Assembly (NCBI RefSeq): GCF_028623165.1
Contig: NZ_CP117768.1
Location: 186,001-250,000, forward strand
Reading direction: 5' to 3'
Origin: Nostoc sp. UHCC 0926
GTDB taxonomy: Bacteria; Cyanobacteriota; Cyanobacteriia; Cyanobacteriales; Nostocaceae
DNA: 64,000 nucleotides
Below the pieces are notes generated by a model that did not search any database, was not told where the DNA came from, and saw only the letters and a program-made list of their open reading frames with translations. The translations under genes were made by a program, and so were the position numbers. Below, piece after piece: positions 26,850 through 35,476 of the stretch (positions are counted from its first letter, which is position 1; every line of letters starts with the position of its first letter).

Positions 26850-27704
26850 ATGAGGGGTATCGGTTGTCTTATGCATTGGTTGTTTACAGGACATTTAAGA
26901 GTAGATAAAATCACGGTTAAGATTGCGGAACTTCCTGCATCTTTACAAGGGACAACGTTAGTCCAGTTGTCAGATTTTCACTACGATGGTTTGCGGCTGT
27001 CGGAAGATATGTTAGAAAAAGCGATCGCACTTACTAACGAAGCTGAACCAGATTTAATTCTATTAACTGGTGACTACGTAACTGACGATCCGACGCCGAT
27101 TCACCAACTGGTGCTTCGACTCAAACATTTGCAAAGTCGCTGTGGTATCTACGCTGTACTTGGTAATCACGATATCTATTACAGCCACTCCAAAGCAGAA
27201 GTTACACAGGCGTTAACTAGTATTGGGGTGCATGTGCTTTGGAATGAAGTCGCCTATCCATTAGGAAAAGAATTACCATTGGTAGGACTAGCTGATTATT
27301 GGTCACGGGAATTCCACCCTGCACCAGTCATGAATCAACTAGACTCCGTTACACCCCGCATCGTTTTATCCCATAACCCAGATACAGCCAAGATATTGCA
27401 GCAATGGCGCGTAGATTTGCAACTATCTGGTCATACCCACGGCGGTCACTTCGTTATTCCGGGCATCGGCCCTGTAGTATTCTATTATAAAAAGCTACTC
27501 AAAAAAATTCCCAAAAAATTACGGCGTTGGGTAATATTTTTCCTGGGAGACTGTTCTAAAGTAGTGCGATATTGGGAGTGGTCGCAAGGGTTTCACAAGC
27601 TGGAAGAAAATCAACTATATGTCAATCGTGGTTTAGGAACTTATAAACCAGGACGTTTATTTTGTCCGCCAGAAGTGACTGTAATTACCTTAATTAGTCA
27701 TTAA
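26850..27704 (+). CDS. Metallophosphoesterase (YkuE/calcineurin-like), copy 2
   Basis: 284 residues, ATG start. The same dimetal motifs as copy 1 are kept: LSDFHYDG, LLTGDYVTDD, LGNHDIYYSH, LSHNPD and SGHTHGGH. Divergence is concentrated in the C-terminal third (VFYYKKLLKKIPKKLRR) and at the extreme N terminus, so the two copies may differ in membrane contact or substrate. Both genes have the AAGCTGTAAGCGCT leader. A strong terminator follows. Predicted to cleave phosphate or pyrophosphate bonds of a lipid or nucleotide substrate. Confidence 0.85.
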   Translation: MRGIGCLMHWLFTGHLRVDKITVKIAELPASLQGTTLVQLSDFHYDGLRLSEDMLEKAIALTNEAEPDLILLTGDYVTDDPTPIHQLVLRLKHLQSRCGIYAVLGNHDIYYSHSKAEVTQALTSIGVHVLWNEVAYPLGKELPLVGLADYWSREFHPAPVMNQLDSVTPRIVLSHNPDTAKILQQWRVDLQLSGHTHGGHFVIPGIGPVVFYYKKLLKKIPKKLRRWVIFFLGDCSKVVRYWEWSQGFHKLEENQLYVNRGLGTYKPGRLFCPPEVTVITLISH

Positions 27705-27734
27705 TAATTCTGAACTTTTTAATTAACTCAAAGC

Positions 27735-27787
27735 AGAAACCGCCTGAAGCTACGATGGATAAAGATTAGCAGCTTGGGGCGGTTTCT
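27735..27787 (+). terminator. Terminator after metallophosphoesterase 2
   Basis: AGAAACCGCC (27735-27744) pairs with GGCGGTTTCT (27778-27787), with an inner AAGCT/AGCTT pair. T-rich bases follow on the plus strand. 31 bases after the stop codon. Confidence 0.7.
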
Positions 27788-28222
27788 TGAAGATTGGAGA
27801 ATTCAGAAGTAACTTACTTATACTAAGGTGGACAGTTTTGGCGATCGCTTTACTCAGAATTGCACATCCTTATATTCCAACTAGGCAGGCATTTTCTGGC
27901 TGTGCGTTCTAAGAACCTCCAAAACAACTCATTGAATTCAAGGCAAAAACACATTCAATGGATGCCACAACTTTGGAGCGATCGCAATATCATTAGAGCA
28001 GGAGGCACAGGCTCTAACTTGAAAGTTTTGTTTAACTTTTAACCTGTTTGTACCTTGCTTTTAATTTAGCATTCTGTTTGTTCAGGTACACCACATGTTT
28101 ACTAAACTTTAACACCATTAATTTATCGCAATAATTTAGAAATATTGCTTAAAAATTGTCCCACTTGTTATATGTTGGCGTTAATGCCAGCATTATCAAG
28201 TGGGCTGAAAATTCAGAAACCG
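27788..28222. other. Intergenic region with convergent hairpin
   Basis: About 430 bases without a convincing gene. A short open frame (27860-28042) has no ribosome-binding site and no resemblance to a family. HIP1 octamers sit at 27840 and 27978. The strong hairpin at 28160-28204 belongs to the minus-strand gene to the right. Confidence 0.55.
28160..28204 (-). terminator. Long hairpin downstream of the proline-rich protein gene
   Basis: CCCACTTG (28160-28167) pairs with CAAGTGGG (28197-28204), and the inner TGTTGGCGTTAATGCCAGCA extends the stem. On the minus strand it is followed by ACAATTTTTAAG, a usable T-tract. It lies 19 bases beyond the stop of the gene ending at 28223. Confidence 0.7.
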
Positions 28223-28990
28223 TTATTGAGCAGAACCGCGTGTAGTAGGATCATCTGCGGTAGAAGAACCGCTATTAGATTTACTGTTTGACTGGTCTAC
28301 TCCTTGAGGTGGAGTGGTTTTAGAGGTGTCACTTTTCGTACCTGGAGCGACAGTATTAGTAGAAGTATCGCCCTTGTTCTGCGAAGTCGGAGTATTACTC
28401 GTTGGACTCGTCGGGCTTTGTGTGGCTTTGGGGGTTGGCTGGGTTGCAGAAGGTGCTTTTTGTGCCGCAGGCTGCTGGGGTGGAATAGTAATGTTAATAT
28501 CCGGTTGGCGAGGTGCAGATGGAGGTATAACCTGCTGTTGTGGAACAGGAACAGCAACAGGAACAGGTACTTCCCTAGTTCTTTCGATTATCGTCGTTCG
28601 TGGTTGAGGAGATGCACTGGGGGTTGGACTACTCTTACTCGGTACAGGAACCACGACCGGCACAGTATTGTTAACGGCTGCGTTATTCTGCTGGTTGAAG
28701 TACCAGACCCCACCTATAACCAAACTAAGCAAGGAAGTAATAATAACACCCAACAGCAAACCACCACTAGCATTGTTATTGTCACGCTCGGCTAAATCAG
28801 CTTGCTGATTGCTACGCTCAGTATTTCGACCTTCTACGTAACCCTTACTATAAGAGTTGGGATTATCTGTGCTGTTCTTGACAGTTTCAGTAGTTCGCGT
28901 CAAGTCAGTGTGAGTATTACCATTAATATCAGTGTAAGATTCTTGCTTAACTTCACTGTTTTTCCTTTCATGTTCATTGGGAATAGACAT
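28223..28990 (-). CDS. Single-span membrane protein with Pro-rich tail, unknown
   Basis: 255 residues. A charged, Asn/Thr-rich N-terminal part (1-74) precedes one transmembrane helix (GGLLLGVIITSLLSLVIGGVW, about 76-96). The rest is low-complexity Pro/Val/Ser/Thr/Gln with several PVPVAVPVPQQQ-like stretches. The layout suggests a cytoplasmic head with a flexible extracytoplasmic tail that could reach the cell wall. No enzyme motif or named family recognised. Similar proteins are frequent in cyanobacteria. ATG start; a strong hairpin follows the gene. Confidence 0.65.
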   Translation of the reverse strand: MSIPNEHERKNSEVKQESYTDINGNTHTDLTRTTETVKNSTDNPNSYSKGYVEGRNTERSNQQADLAERDNNNASGGLLLGVIITSLLSLVIGGVWYFNQQNNAAVNNTVPVVVPVPSKSSPTPSASPQPRTTIIERTREVPVPVAVPVPQQQVIPPSAPRQPDINITIPPQQPAAQKAPSATQPTPKATQSPTSPTSNTPTSQNKGDTSTNTVAPGTKSDTSKTTPPQGVDQSNSKSNSGSSTADDPTTRGSAQ

Positions 28991-29286
28991 AGCTGTTGAT
29001 TTAACTCCTCAGATACGATATTGACAAACTAAAGCTTTGTGAGAACAAGAGGTTTTTATGAATTTAAAAATGTATGTTGCTGATAAATATTGAGTTTTAT
29101 TTGCTACCCGACTGCTGGTAATTCTCAGGATAACCTGTGTGATTAGCAAGTGGCTCTATCTCTAGGGAGTTAATACTCAATCAAAAGAAAGAGTACCTCC
29201 AAAGATAGATGTTATTATGCTGTCAGGTGATGGATAGATAAAAAATCTAGTAATTTACTGAAATCATCTAAATTTTTAATTTGTCG

Positions 29287-30750
29287 TTAGACATCGCAGC
29301 GCCAAAGCTTGATTGTCATGTCTCGACTACCACTAACCAAAGTTTTGCCATCGGGACTGAAAGCAACAGAGTTAACCCAATCCGAATGGTTATCCAAAGT
29401 GTAAAGATTTTGTCCAGTGCTAACATTCCATAGCTTCACGGTATGATCTGCACTACCACTAGCAAGATGCTGACCATCGGGGCTAAAAGCTACAGACCAA
29501 ACATAACTATGATGTCCCGCAAGTGTGTTAATTGGCTTACCTGTACTGATGTTCCATAACTTGATAGTCTGGTCATAACTGCTACTAGCTAAAATTTGCC
29601 CATCAGGGCTAATGGCAACACAAGTCACCCAACTTGAATGCCCGTTGAGAGTTTGCAGCAGTTTTCTACTCTTCAAATTCCACAGCTTAATGGTATTGTC
29701 TGCACTACCACTAACTAAAATCTGCTGCTTTGGGCAAATAGCAAGGGAGTAGACCAAGTAGGAATGACTTTTGAGGACGTGCAACAATTGTCCCATGCCT
29801 ATATGGGAAATCTTGATAGTGGTGTCTCTACCGCCACTGAGGACAATTTGACCATCTGGACTAATGATTACAGAAAAAACTGGGGTTGAATGTACTTTGA
29901 GGGTGCTGAGTAATTTACCTGTAGATACTTGCCAAATCATCATGCTGCTGTCATCACTTCCACTAACCAGAGTTTGGCTATCTGGGCTATAGGCGAGGCA
30001 TCTTACCCATTTTGTATGACCAGTGAGAGTATGTAGTAATTTCCCTGTGTCGAGATGCCAAATTTTGATAGTCTTATCACTACTTCCACTAGCCAGAGTT
30101 TGCCCATCTGGACTAATTACAGTGGTAAAAATCCAGTTTAGATGACTCAGGGTGTGTACACATTTCCACAGTGAAGGTTGAGGTTGTGGTTCAGGTGGCT
30201 TTGGCGGTGGCGATGTAGGTTTGGGTGGTGGCGGCGTTGGTGGCTTTGGTGTTGATGATGAAGGTTTAGGCGATGCTTTTTTCTGTTTCAGTTCCAGTTC
30301 TGCGGCATTTTTAAAATCAGACCAAGCTCTATTTTCATATCCTAGTTTTGAGCAAGCAAGCCCTCGGTATTTGTAGGCTTCAACGTAGTTAGGGCTGAGA
30401 CGAATCGCTTGGCTAAAGTCTTCAATTGCTTCAGTATATTTTCCTCTTTGAGCTTTCTCCATGGCCCGTTTATAGAAACTTTCAGCATTGAATGTAGTGG
30501 AATCAATTGTGGTGGAAGTAGAAGCAGATTGATTTATATCATTTGGCTGAGAAGATTTTAACCTTGCATAAGCTTGATTAATTTCTTTGATTTTTGCTTC
30601 CGCTTCTAGCTTTTGCTGCGGTTCGAGAAAACAATCTGGATGCCAAGTCTTAGCCATCTGGCGGTAAGCTTGCTTGACCTCATCAACAGATGCACCTGGT
30701 TTCAACCCCAGAATATCGTAAACATGATTTATATTAAAGCGATCGCTCAT
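29287..30750 (-). CDS. DnaJ-TPR-WD40 fusion protein
   Basis: 487 residues with an unusual order: J domain (about 1-60, HPD motif in KTWHPDCFL), about two TPR units (about 90-150), a proline-rich linker (PPTPPPPKPTSPPPKPPEP, about 165-190), then seven WD40 repeats (about 200-487) making one complete beta-propeller. The J domain would stimulate an Hsp70 ATPase while the propeller selects a client. The first half is paralogous to the shorter protein at 30898-31509, which has no WD40 part. Cytosolic. The plausible Hsp70 partner is one of the two proteins in this window or another paralogue. Confidence 0.87.
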   Translation of the reverse strand: MSDRFNINHVYDILGLKPGASVDEVKQAYRQMAKTWHPDCFLEPQQKLEAEAKIKEINQAYARLKSSQPNDINQSASTSTTIDSTTFNAESFYKRAMEKAQRGKYTEAIEDFSQAIRLSPNYVEAYKYRGLACSKLGYENRAWSDFKNAAELELKQKKASPKPSSSTPKPPTPPPPKPTSPPPKPPEPQPQPSLWKCVHTLSHLNWIFTTVISPDGQTLASGSSDKTIKIWHLDTGKLLHTLTGHTKWVRCLAYSPDSQTLVSGSDDSSMMIWQVSTGKLLSTLKVHSTPVFSVIISPDGQIVLSGGRDTTIKISHIGMGQLLHVLKSHSYLVYSLAICPKQQILVSGSADNTIKLWNLKSRKLLQTLNGHSSWVTCVAISPDGQILASSSYDQTIKLWNISTGKPINTLAGHHSYVWSVAFSPDGQHLASGSADHTVKLWNVSTGQNLYTLDNHSDWVNSVAFSPDGKTLVSGSRDMTIKLWRCDV

Positions 30751-30848
30751 ACTAAGAAATCAGCAGCAAATCAAACTTTACTTAGTATTCCCAAGCATAA
30801 GTATTATCTAACTCAAGCTATGGTGTCGCCGTCTGAACCAACACGTAG

Positions 30849-30875
30849 TAGGGGCACAGCATTGCTGTGCCCCTA
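30849..30875. repeat. 27-bp palindrome, same class as 2206-2233
   Basis: TAGGGGCACAGCA is mirrored by TGCTGTGCCCCTA around one T. It has the TAGGGGC...GCCCCTA ends of the 28-base palindrome at 2206 and 5564 but a different centre. It lies in the short gap between the two DnaJ-type genes. Confidence 0.75.
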
Positions 30876-30897
30876 AGAATGAGATGTATTCCGCTTC

Positions 30898-31509
30898 TTA
30901 TCTCGAACGCCGATTTAGCCGCAGTAAACTTTTTATTCCTTCACAAAATCTTTTTACCAAAGGTCTAGGCTTTGATACTGCTCTAGGTGAGCGTGATGTA
31001 CGTGCAGCCCCCGGATTTGTTAACTCTTGTTCTATTTGTGCAGCTTTATTTAAATCGGAAGCGGCTCTATATTCGTATCCCAGTTGAGAGCAAACTAGCC
31101 CACGATATTTATATGCGTCAATATAGTGAGGATTGAGACGAATCGCGTGGGTAAAATCTGCGATCGCATCTTCATATCTTCCTTCTGTAGCATTCTCTAC
31201 TCCCCAACTATAAAAAGTTTCTGCATCCCAACGATTAACAGATATTTTTGTGGGATTTGTAGGCGAAGATGAAGATGGGTTTTCAGGAGTAGGAGGCTCG
31301 GATGGACTTTCAGATTTGAGCTTGTTGTAAGCTGCGTTGATTGATTTGATTTTTTCCTCAGCTTCCTGTTTTTGCTTTTGCTCAAGAAAGCGATCGGGAT
31401 GCCAAATTTTTACCAGTTGACGGTAAGCTCGCTTCACTTGTGCTTGTGATGCACCAGTTTTCAGCCCAAGAATTTCATAAGCATGATTGAGATCGAAGTC
31501 ATCGCGCAT
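30898..31509 (-). CDS. DnaJ-TPR protein
   Basis: 203 residues: J domain (about 1-60) with the HPD motif in KIWHPDRFL, a Ser/Pro-rich linker (about 75-95), TPR-like helices (about 100-155; YEDAIADFTHAIRLNPHYID), and a basic tail (SRSPRAVSKPRPLVKRF) that might bind nucleic acid or acidic membrane. It is homologous to the first half of the neighbouring DnaJ-TPR-WD40 protein, with the same J-TPR order, so the larger gene arose by duplication plus acquisition of a propeller, or this one by loss. Acts as a co-chaperone for an Hsp70. Confidence 0.83.
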   Translation of the reverse strand: MRDDFDLNHAYEILGLKTGASQAQVKRAYRQLVKIWHPDRFLEQKQKQEAEEKIKSINAAYNKLKSESPSEPPTPENPSSSSPTNPTKISVNRWDAETFYSWGVENATEGRYEDAIADFTHAIRLNPHYIDAYKYRGLVCSQLGYEYRAASDLNKAAQIEQELTNPGAARTSRSPRAVSKPRPLVKRFCEGIKSLLRLNRRSR

Positions 31510-31514
31510 ACTGA

Positions 31515-32636
<1,122 letters not shown>

Positions 32637-32669
32637 AATTACTGCTATGATAGTATATGCTTCATAGTT

Positions 32670-32743
32670 GGGGTTGTAGCTCAGTTGGATAGAGCGGACG
32701 CCTCCTAAGCGTCAGGTCGTGCGTTCGAGCCGCACCAGTCCCG
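32670..32743 (+). tRNA. tRNA-Arg (anticodon CCU)
   Basis: 74 bases fold as a full cloverleaf. The acceptor 5' GGGGTTG pairs with 3' CAGTCCC, the D arm is GCTCAGTTGGATAGAGC, the anticodon stem GACGC/GCGTC encloses CTCCTAA with CCT at 32704-32706, and the T arm is GTGCGTTCGAGCCGCAC. Discriminator G73; CCA is not encoded. It reads the AGG codon. A terminator-like hairpin follows. Confidence 0.97.
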
Positions 32744-32750
32744 TAAGCAA

Positions 32751-32800
32751 AAAAATCCCTAAGACCTTGACTAATAGCAGGTCATAGGGATTTTATTTTT
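32751..32800 (+). terminator. Terminator after tRNA-Arg
   Basis: AAAATCCCTAAGACCT pairs with AGGTCATAGGGATTTT around a short loop, followed by a T-run (TTTTATTTTT). It lies 8 bases past the tRNA end. A good factor-independent terminator. Confidence 0.85.
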
Positions 32801-33086
32801 ACCAGTCCTGAATTGGCAGTAGCTTTTAGTGACCAGACTGATGAAGTAGCATTAACTAAGACGTCTGCTCAGAGTGTTGCCTGAATTTGAGCAATGTCAG
32901 AAAGTCCTCCAGAAATTCCAATAATAGAAAATGTGGAGCCGCCAGAGGTGAAACTGGCGGCTTTAACATTATCTGAGACAGAAATGCTAATCAGCGACTC
33001 ATTGCAAAAATCTGTTCAGCCGTTAAGGGAATGTTCGGAAACAATCTAAAATCAATTCGATCCTGCCCTCGAAACACCTTTGGGGG
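32801..33086. other. Intergenic region after the tRNA
   Basis: Nothing certain. A 51-codon frame (32894-33049, starting MSESPPEIPIIENVEPP) has no ribosome-binding site and no recognised relative. Inside it lies a perfect hairpin GCCGCCA/TGGCGGC (32938-32961) followed by TTTAA, which could be a terminator for either strand. Confidence 0.4.
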
Positions 33087-33701
33087 TTAATACTCTCCAT
33101 CTTCAAGTTGGTAGATTGTAATGGTTGGCTGCTTGGGAGAGCCAATGAACCGAATACCACCAAAAGCAGCATAGTCCACAATTATGTACTCGAAAACCCC
33201 CAAGTCTTCTCTTCTCTGCGAGAGGCTACGCCAACGAGACGCTACGCGAACATATTCAGCAAGTTTTGTCAGATAGTCGTCCTTCCAGTTGTTGCTAACG
33301 ACCTCTATGATTCCGGGTGGTGGAATATATGCAGCAGCAGAACTAGAGCTAGTTTTCATCCTCTGCCATTCTTCTCTAGCAAATATGACAATATCTGCTT
33401 TCCGGCTTTTTTCCTTTTCTCCTGGTACTGTTTTGAGCCGAACCTGCTTGGACTGGCGCGACACGTAAGGCAGGTCATTTTCTTGGCAGTGATTTTCTAA
33501 GTAGGTACACAGTCGCTCGATCAAATCCTCATGATTTGCATTTGGTTCTGATAAAGGCACGGGAATCCCATCCGATAGCTCAAACTCTCTGCCTGAACCA
33601 TCGTCCCAGGCAAGAAACTCTTCAAAAGTCAGTGGTTGTGTGACGGTTGCGTACATCGCCCTCGCTCCCTTGCTGACGGGTACTTCACTCAATGCTACCA
33701 A
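33087..33701 (-). CDS. Uma2 family (DUF820, PD-(D/E)XK fold) protein 1
   Basis: 204 residues; a start at the ATG at 33656 (MYATVTQPLTFEEF) is also possible. The Uma2 family fold is recognisable: LTFEEFLAWDDGSGREFELSDG near the start, RKADIVIF (metal aspartate), PPGIIEVVSNNW (E of the D-ExK-like core) and the IVDY segment. These are small nuclease-fold proteins very abundant in cyanobacteria, of unproven function. About fifteen residues (RVASRWRSLSQRRED) between LAEYV and LGVFEYI are coded by an interspersed palindromic repeat inserted in frame. Confidence 0.78.
   Translation of the reverse strand: MVALSEVPVSKGARAMYATVTQPLTFEEFLAWDDGSGREFELSDGIPVPLSEPNANHEDLIERLCTYLENHCQENDLPYVSRQSKQVRLKTVPGEKEKSRKADIVIFAREEWQRMKTSSSSAAAYIPPPGIIEVVSNNWKDDYLTKLAEYVRVASRWRSLSQRREDLGVFEYIIVDYAAFGGIRFIGSPKQPTITIYQLEDGEY
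33211..33255. repeat. Palindromic repeat inserted in frame in the Uma2 gene
   Basis: Bases 33211-33235 are identical, inverted, to 26631-26655 in an intergenic repeat mosaic, and continue into GAGACGCTACGCGAAC, a common piece of the same repeat family. The insert keeps the Uma2 frame open. Confidence 0.8.
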
Positions 33702-34024
33702 GATGTACAGTTTTGTCTATGAGTCCTGGCTGATTTTCCTGCCGTAGTTCTGAAATAACAGCTTGAGGTAGGCTAACAGAAGGTGATATCTACGACGGGC
33801 TAGGCCTACGCAATTGGAGGGATACTGCTTTTTTGTGACAAAAGTTTAGCGATCGCCCCATCTGCTAAATTAAGGAGAGCTTTTGGTAATGTGATCGCCT
33901 ATAGGGGACTCATGGCACAAATACCGCTCATCCTCTTTCACATTTGCAGAATAGCGCTAAATAATCCCTCATGCAATTACAAGCTAATATGAGCACATAA
34001 GAACGCTTAAACAACAAACACACT
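33702..34024. other. Intergenic region with repeat fragments
   Basis: 320 bases between divergently read Uma2 and toxin-antitoxin genes. Contains a fragment of an interspersed repeat (ATCTACGACGGGCTAGGCCT) at about 33789-33808 and one HIP1-like site near 33850. No gene seen. Confidence 0.5.
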
Positions 34025-34258
34025 ATGCGGATTACACCTGACGGTCAGATTACCATCCCTCCTGAAATCCGAGACGTGCTAAACATTTCTCCTGACGTAG
34101 AATTAGCGTTTGAAATCGAAGGCGATCGCCTCTACCTCAAGAAAATACAACCTATCGATAAAATCTCAACCTGGATTGACACCATGCGGGGTTGCGCTGC
34201 TGGAAACCTCACCACTGACCAAATCATCACCCTCACCCGCAGCGACGACAATCCATGA
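34025..34258 (+). CDS. AbrB/MazE-type antitoxin
   Basis: 77 residues. The N-terminal swapped-hairpin AbrB-like DNA-binding domain is clear (MRITPDGQITIPPEIRDVLN), followed by a C-terminal region that would neutralise the toxin. Its stop overlaps the start of the PIN-domain gene by 4 bases (ATGA), the classic coupled layout of vapBC pairs. It should repress its own promoter, which must lie in the 320-base gap upstream. ATG start. Confidence 0.82.
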   Translation: MRITPDGQITIPPEIRDVLNISPDVELAFEIEGDRLYLKKIQPIDKISTWIDTMRGCAAGNLTTDQIITLTRSDDNP

Positions 34259-34659
34259 CCGTCTTGGTAGACAGCAACGTTATCCTCGACATTCTTACCA
34301 ACGATCCCAACTGGTTTGATTGGTCAGCCCTTCAATTGACAACCTATGCCCGTCAAGACCAACTTGCCATCAATCCCATCATCTACGCTGAGATTGCCAT
34401 CGGCTTTCCCAGAGAACAGGAACTCATCACTGCATTGCCAGAAGATATATTTCAACGTCTCCCTTTACCTTGGGATGCGGCATTCCTAGCAGGTCAAAGT
34501 TTTCTTAATTACCGTCGTCGTGGTGGCGCAAGAACCTCCCCATTGCCTGATTTCTACATTGGTGCCCATGCTAGCACTGCTAATTTGCCTCTCATTACCC
34601 GCGATGTCAATCGCTATCGCACCTACTTTCCCAACGTTAGACTCGTTTCACCTGAATAG
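34255..34659 (+). CDS. PIN-domain RNase toxin (VapC-like)
   Basis: 134 residues with the PIN acidic set visible: D6 in LVDSNVILDIL, E in YAEIAIGF (about 44), D in PDFYIGAHA (about 100) and D in TRDVNRYRTYF (about 115). PIN toxins cut tRNA or other RNAs when released from the antitoxin. Translation is coupled to the AbrB-like gene just upstream. All expected catalytic positions are kept, so this pair is probably functional. Confidence 0.85.
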   Translation: MTVLVDSNVILDILTNDPNWFDWSALQLTTYARQDQLAINPIIYAEIAIGFPREQELITALPEDIFQRLPLPWDAAFLAGQSFLNYRRRGGARTSPLPDFYIGAHASTANLPLITRDVNRYRTYFPNVRLVSPE

Positions 34660-34832
34660 CCATTAAATTGAACGAGGAAACACATTAGTACTACAAGGCA
34701 AAAGTAAAAAGTAAATTCGATAATCAAATACGCTATCACTTACTAGAACACAAAGCGCGATCGCCCTTGGGATTTATCTTAAAGCCTTTAATAGATTGCA
34801 CTGTTCATTCCATCTCCAATCGCATCTAAAAT

Positions 34833-35186
34833 TCACGTTATTTTACGAATGCGAATACTTTTAGATGAAATAACAGTAAAAGCTCCTAATAATTCATCTA
34901 CATGTTCGTTAATGGCATTGGCAATAATTTCTGCTCTATCATTTGAAGCTAAACCGAATAACCGAATTAACACCACATCTGCCGCAATTCTATGCAAACG
35001 GAAAACTAACTCACCAAAATCTTTATCTGATGTCAACCAAATTGCACTTTCATTATTAGCCAAGTTCAAAACTTCATCGTCAGGAATTCCTGGTTGCATT
35101 TCCACAACATACAGAACTTCGTGACCATCTAGCCGCAGACGTTCAACGATTTGCCAATCTAAATTTTCGTCTCCTAAAAACTTCAA
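34833..35186 (-). CDS. DUF5615 PIN-like protein (probable toxin)
   Basis: 117 residues. The N terminus MKFLGDENLDWQIVERLRLDG with D and E, and LTSDKDFGELVFR near residue 53, are the acidic positions typical of DUF5615 PIN-like proteins. Encoded directly after a DUF433 gene with a 4-base overlap, the arrangement known for DUF433-DUF5615 toxin-antitoxin-like pairs in cyanobacteria. Likely an RNase released from its small partner; target unknown. Confidence 0.8.
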   Translation of the reverse strand: MKFLGDENLDWQIVERLRLDGHEVLYVVEMQPGIPDDEVLNLANNESAIWLTSDKDFGELVFRLHRIAADVVLIRLFGLASNDRAEIIANAINEHVDELLGAFTVISSKSIRIRKIT

Positions 35187-35413
35187 GAAGCTTTCTCAAT
35201 CGTTGGATAAACCACATCATAACGCAAAGCTTGAGCCGCAAATGCCAAAGCTGCTTTAATTCCTTCATCGCTAAGTCGCGGATGCGCTTCTAGTATTTGC
35301 TGAGTTGTTTCACCAGCAGCAAGCTTTTCGAGAATTAATTCAACTGTAATACGAGTTCCTGAAATGACAGGTTTGCCCATCATTATTTTTGGATCGGATA
35401 TGATTTTTTGCAT
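35183..35413 (-). CDS. DUF433 protein (probable antitoxin)
   Basis: 76 residues. The family core is unmistakable: DPKIMMGKPVISGTRITVEL followed by LAAGETTQQILEAHPRLS and DEGIKAALAFAAQALR, a small winged-helix-like DNA-binding domain. The gene precedes and overlaps the DUF5615 gene by 4 bases, so it is the antitoxin and likely autorepressor of that pair. ATG start in AT-rich upstream DNA. Confidence 0.83.
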   Translation of the reverse strand: MQKIISDPKIMMGKPVISGTRITVELILEKLAAGETTQQILEAHPRLSDEGIKAALAFAAQALRYDVVYPTIEKAS

Positions 35414-35476
35414 GAGTTAGGATTATTTAGATAGATAATTAATTTAATATATAACTCCTTTCAACATTCTTCTCCA

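Noticed and set aside
28304..28795. 163-codon plus-strand frame
   Set aside because: Lies opposite the proline-rich tail of the gene at 28223-28990 and is made of Arg/Trp/Cys-rich low complexity.
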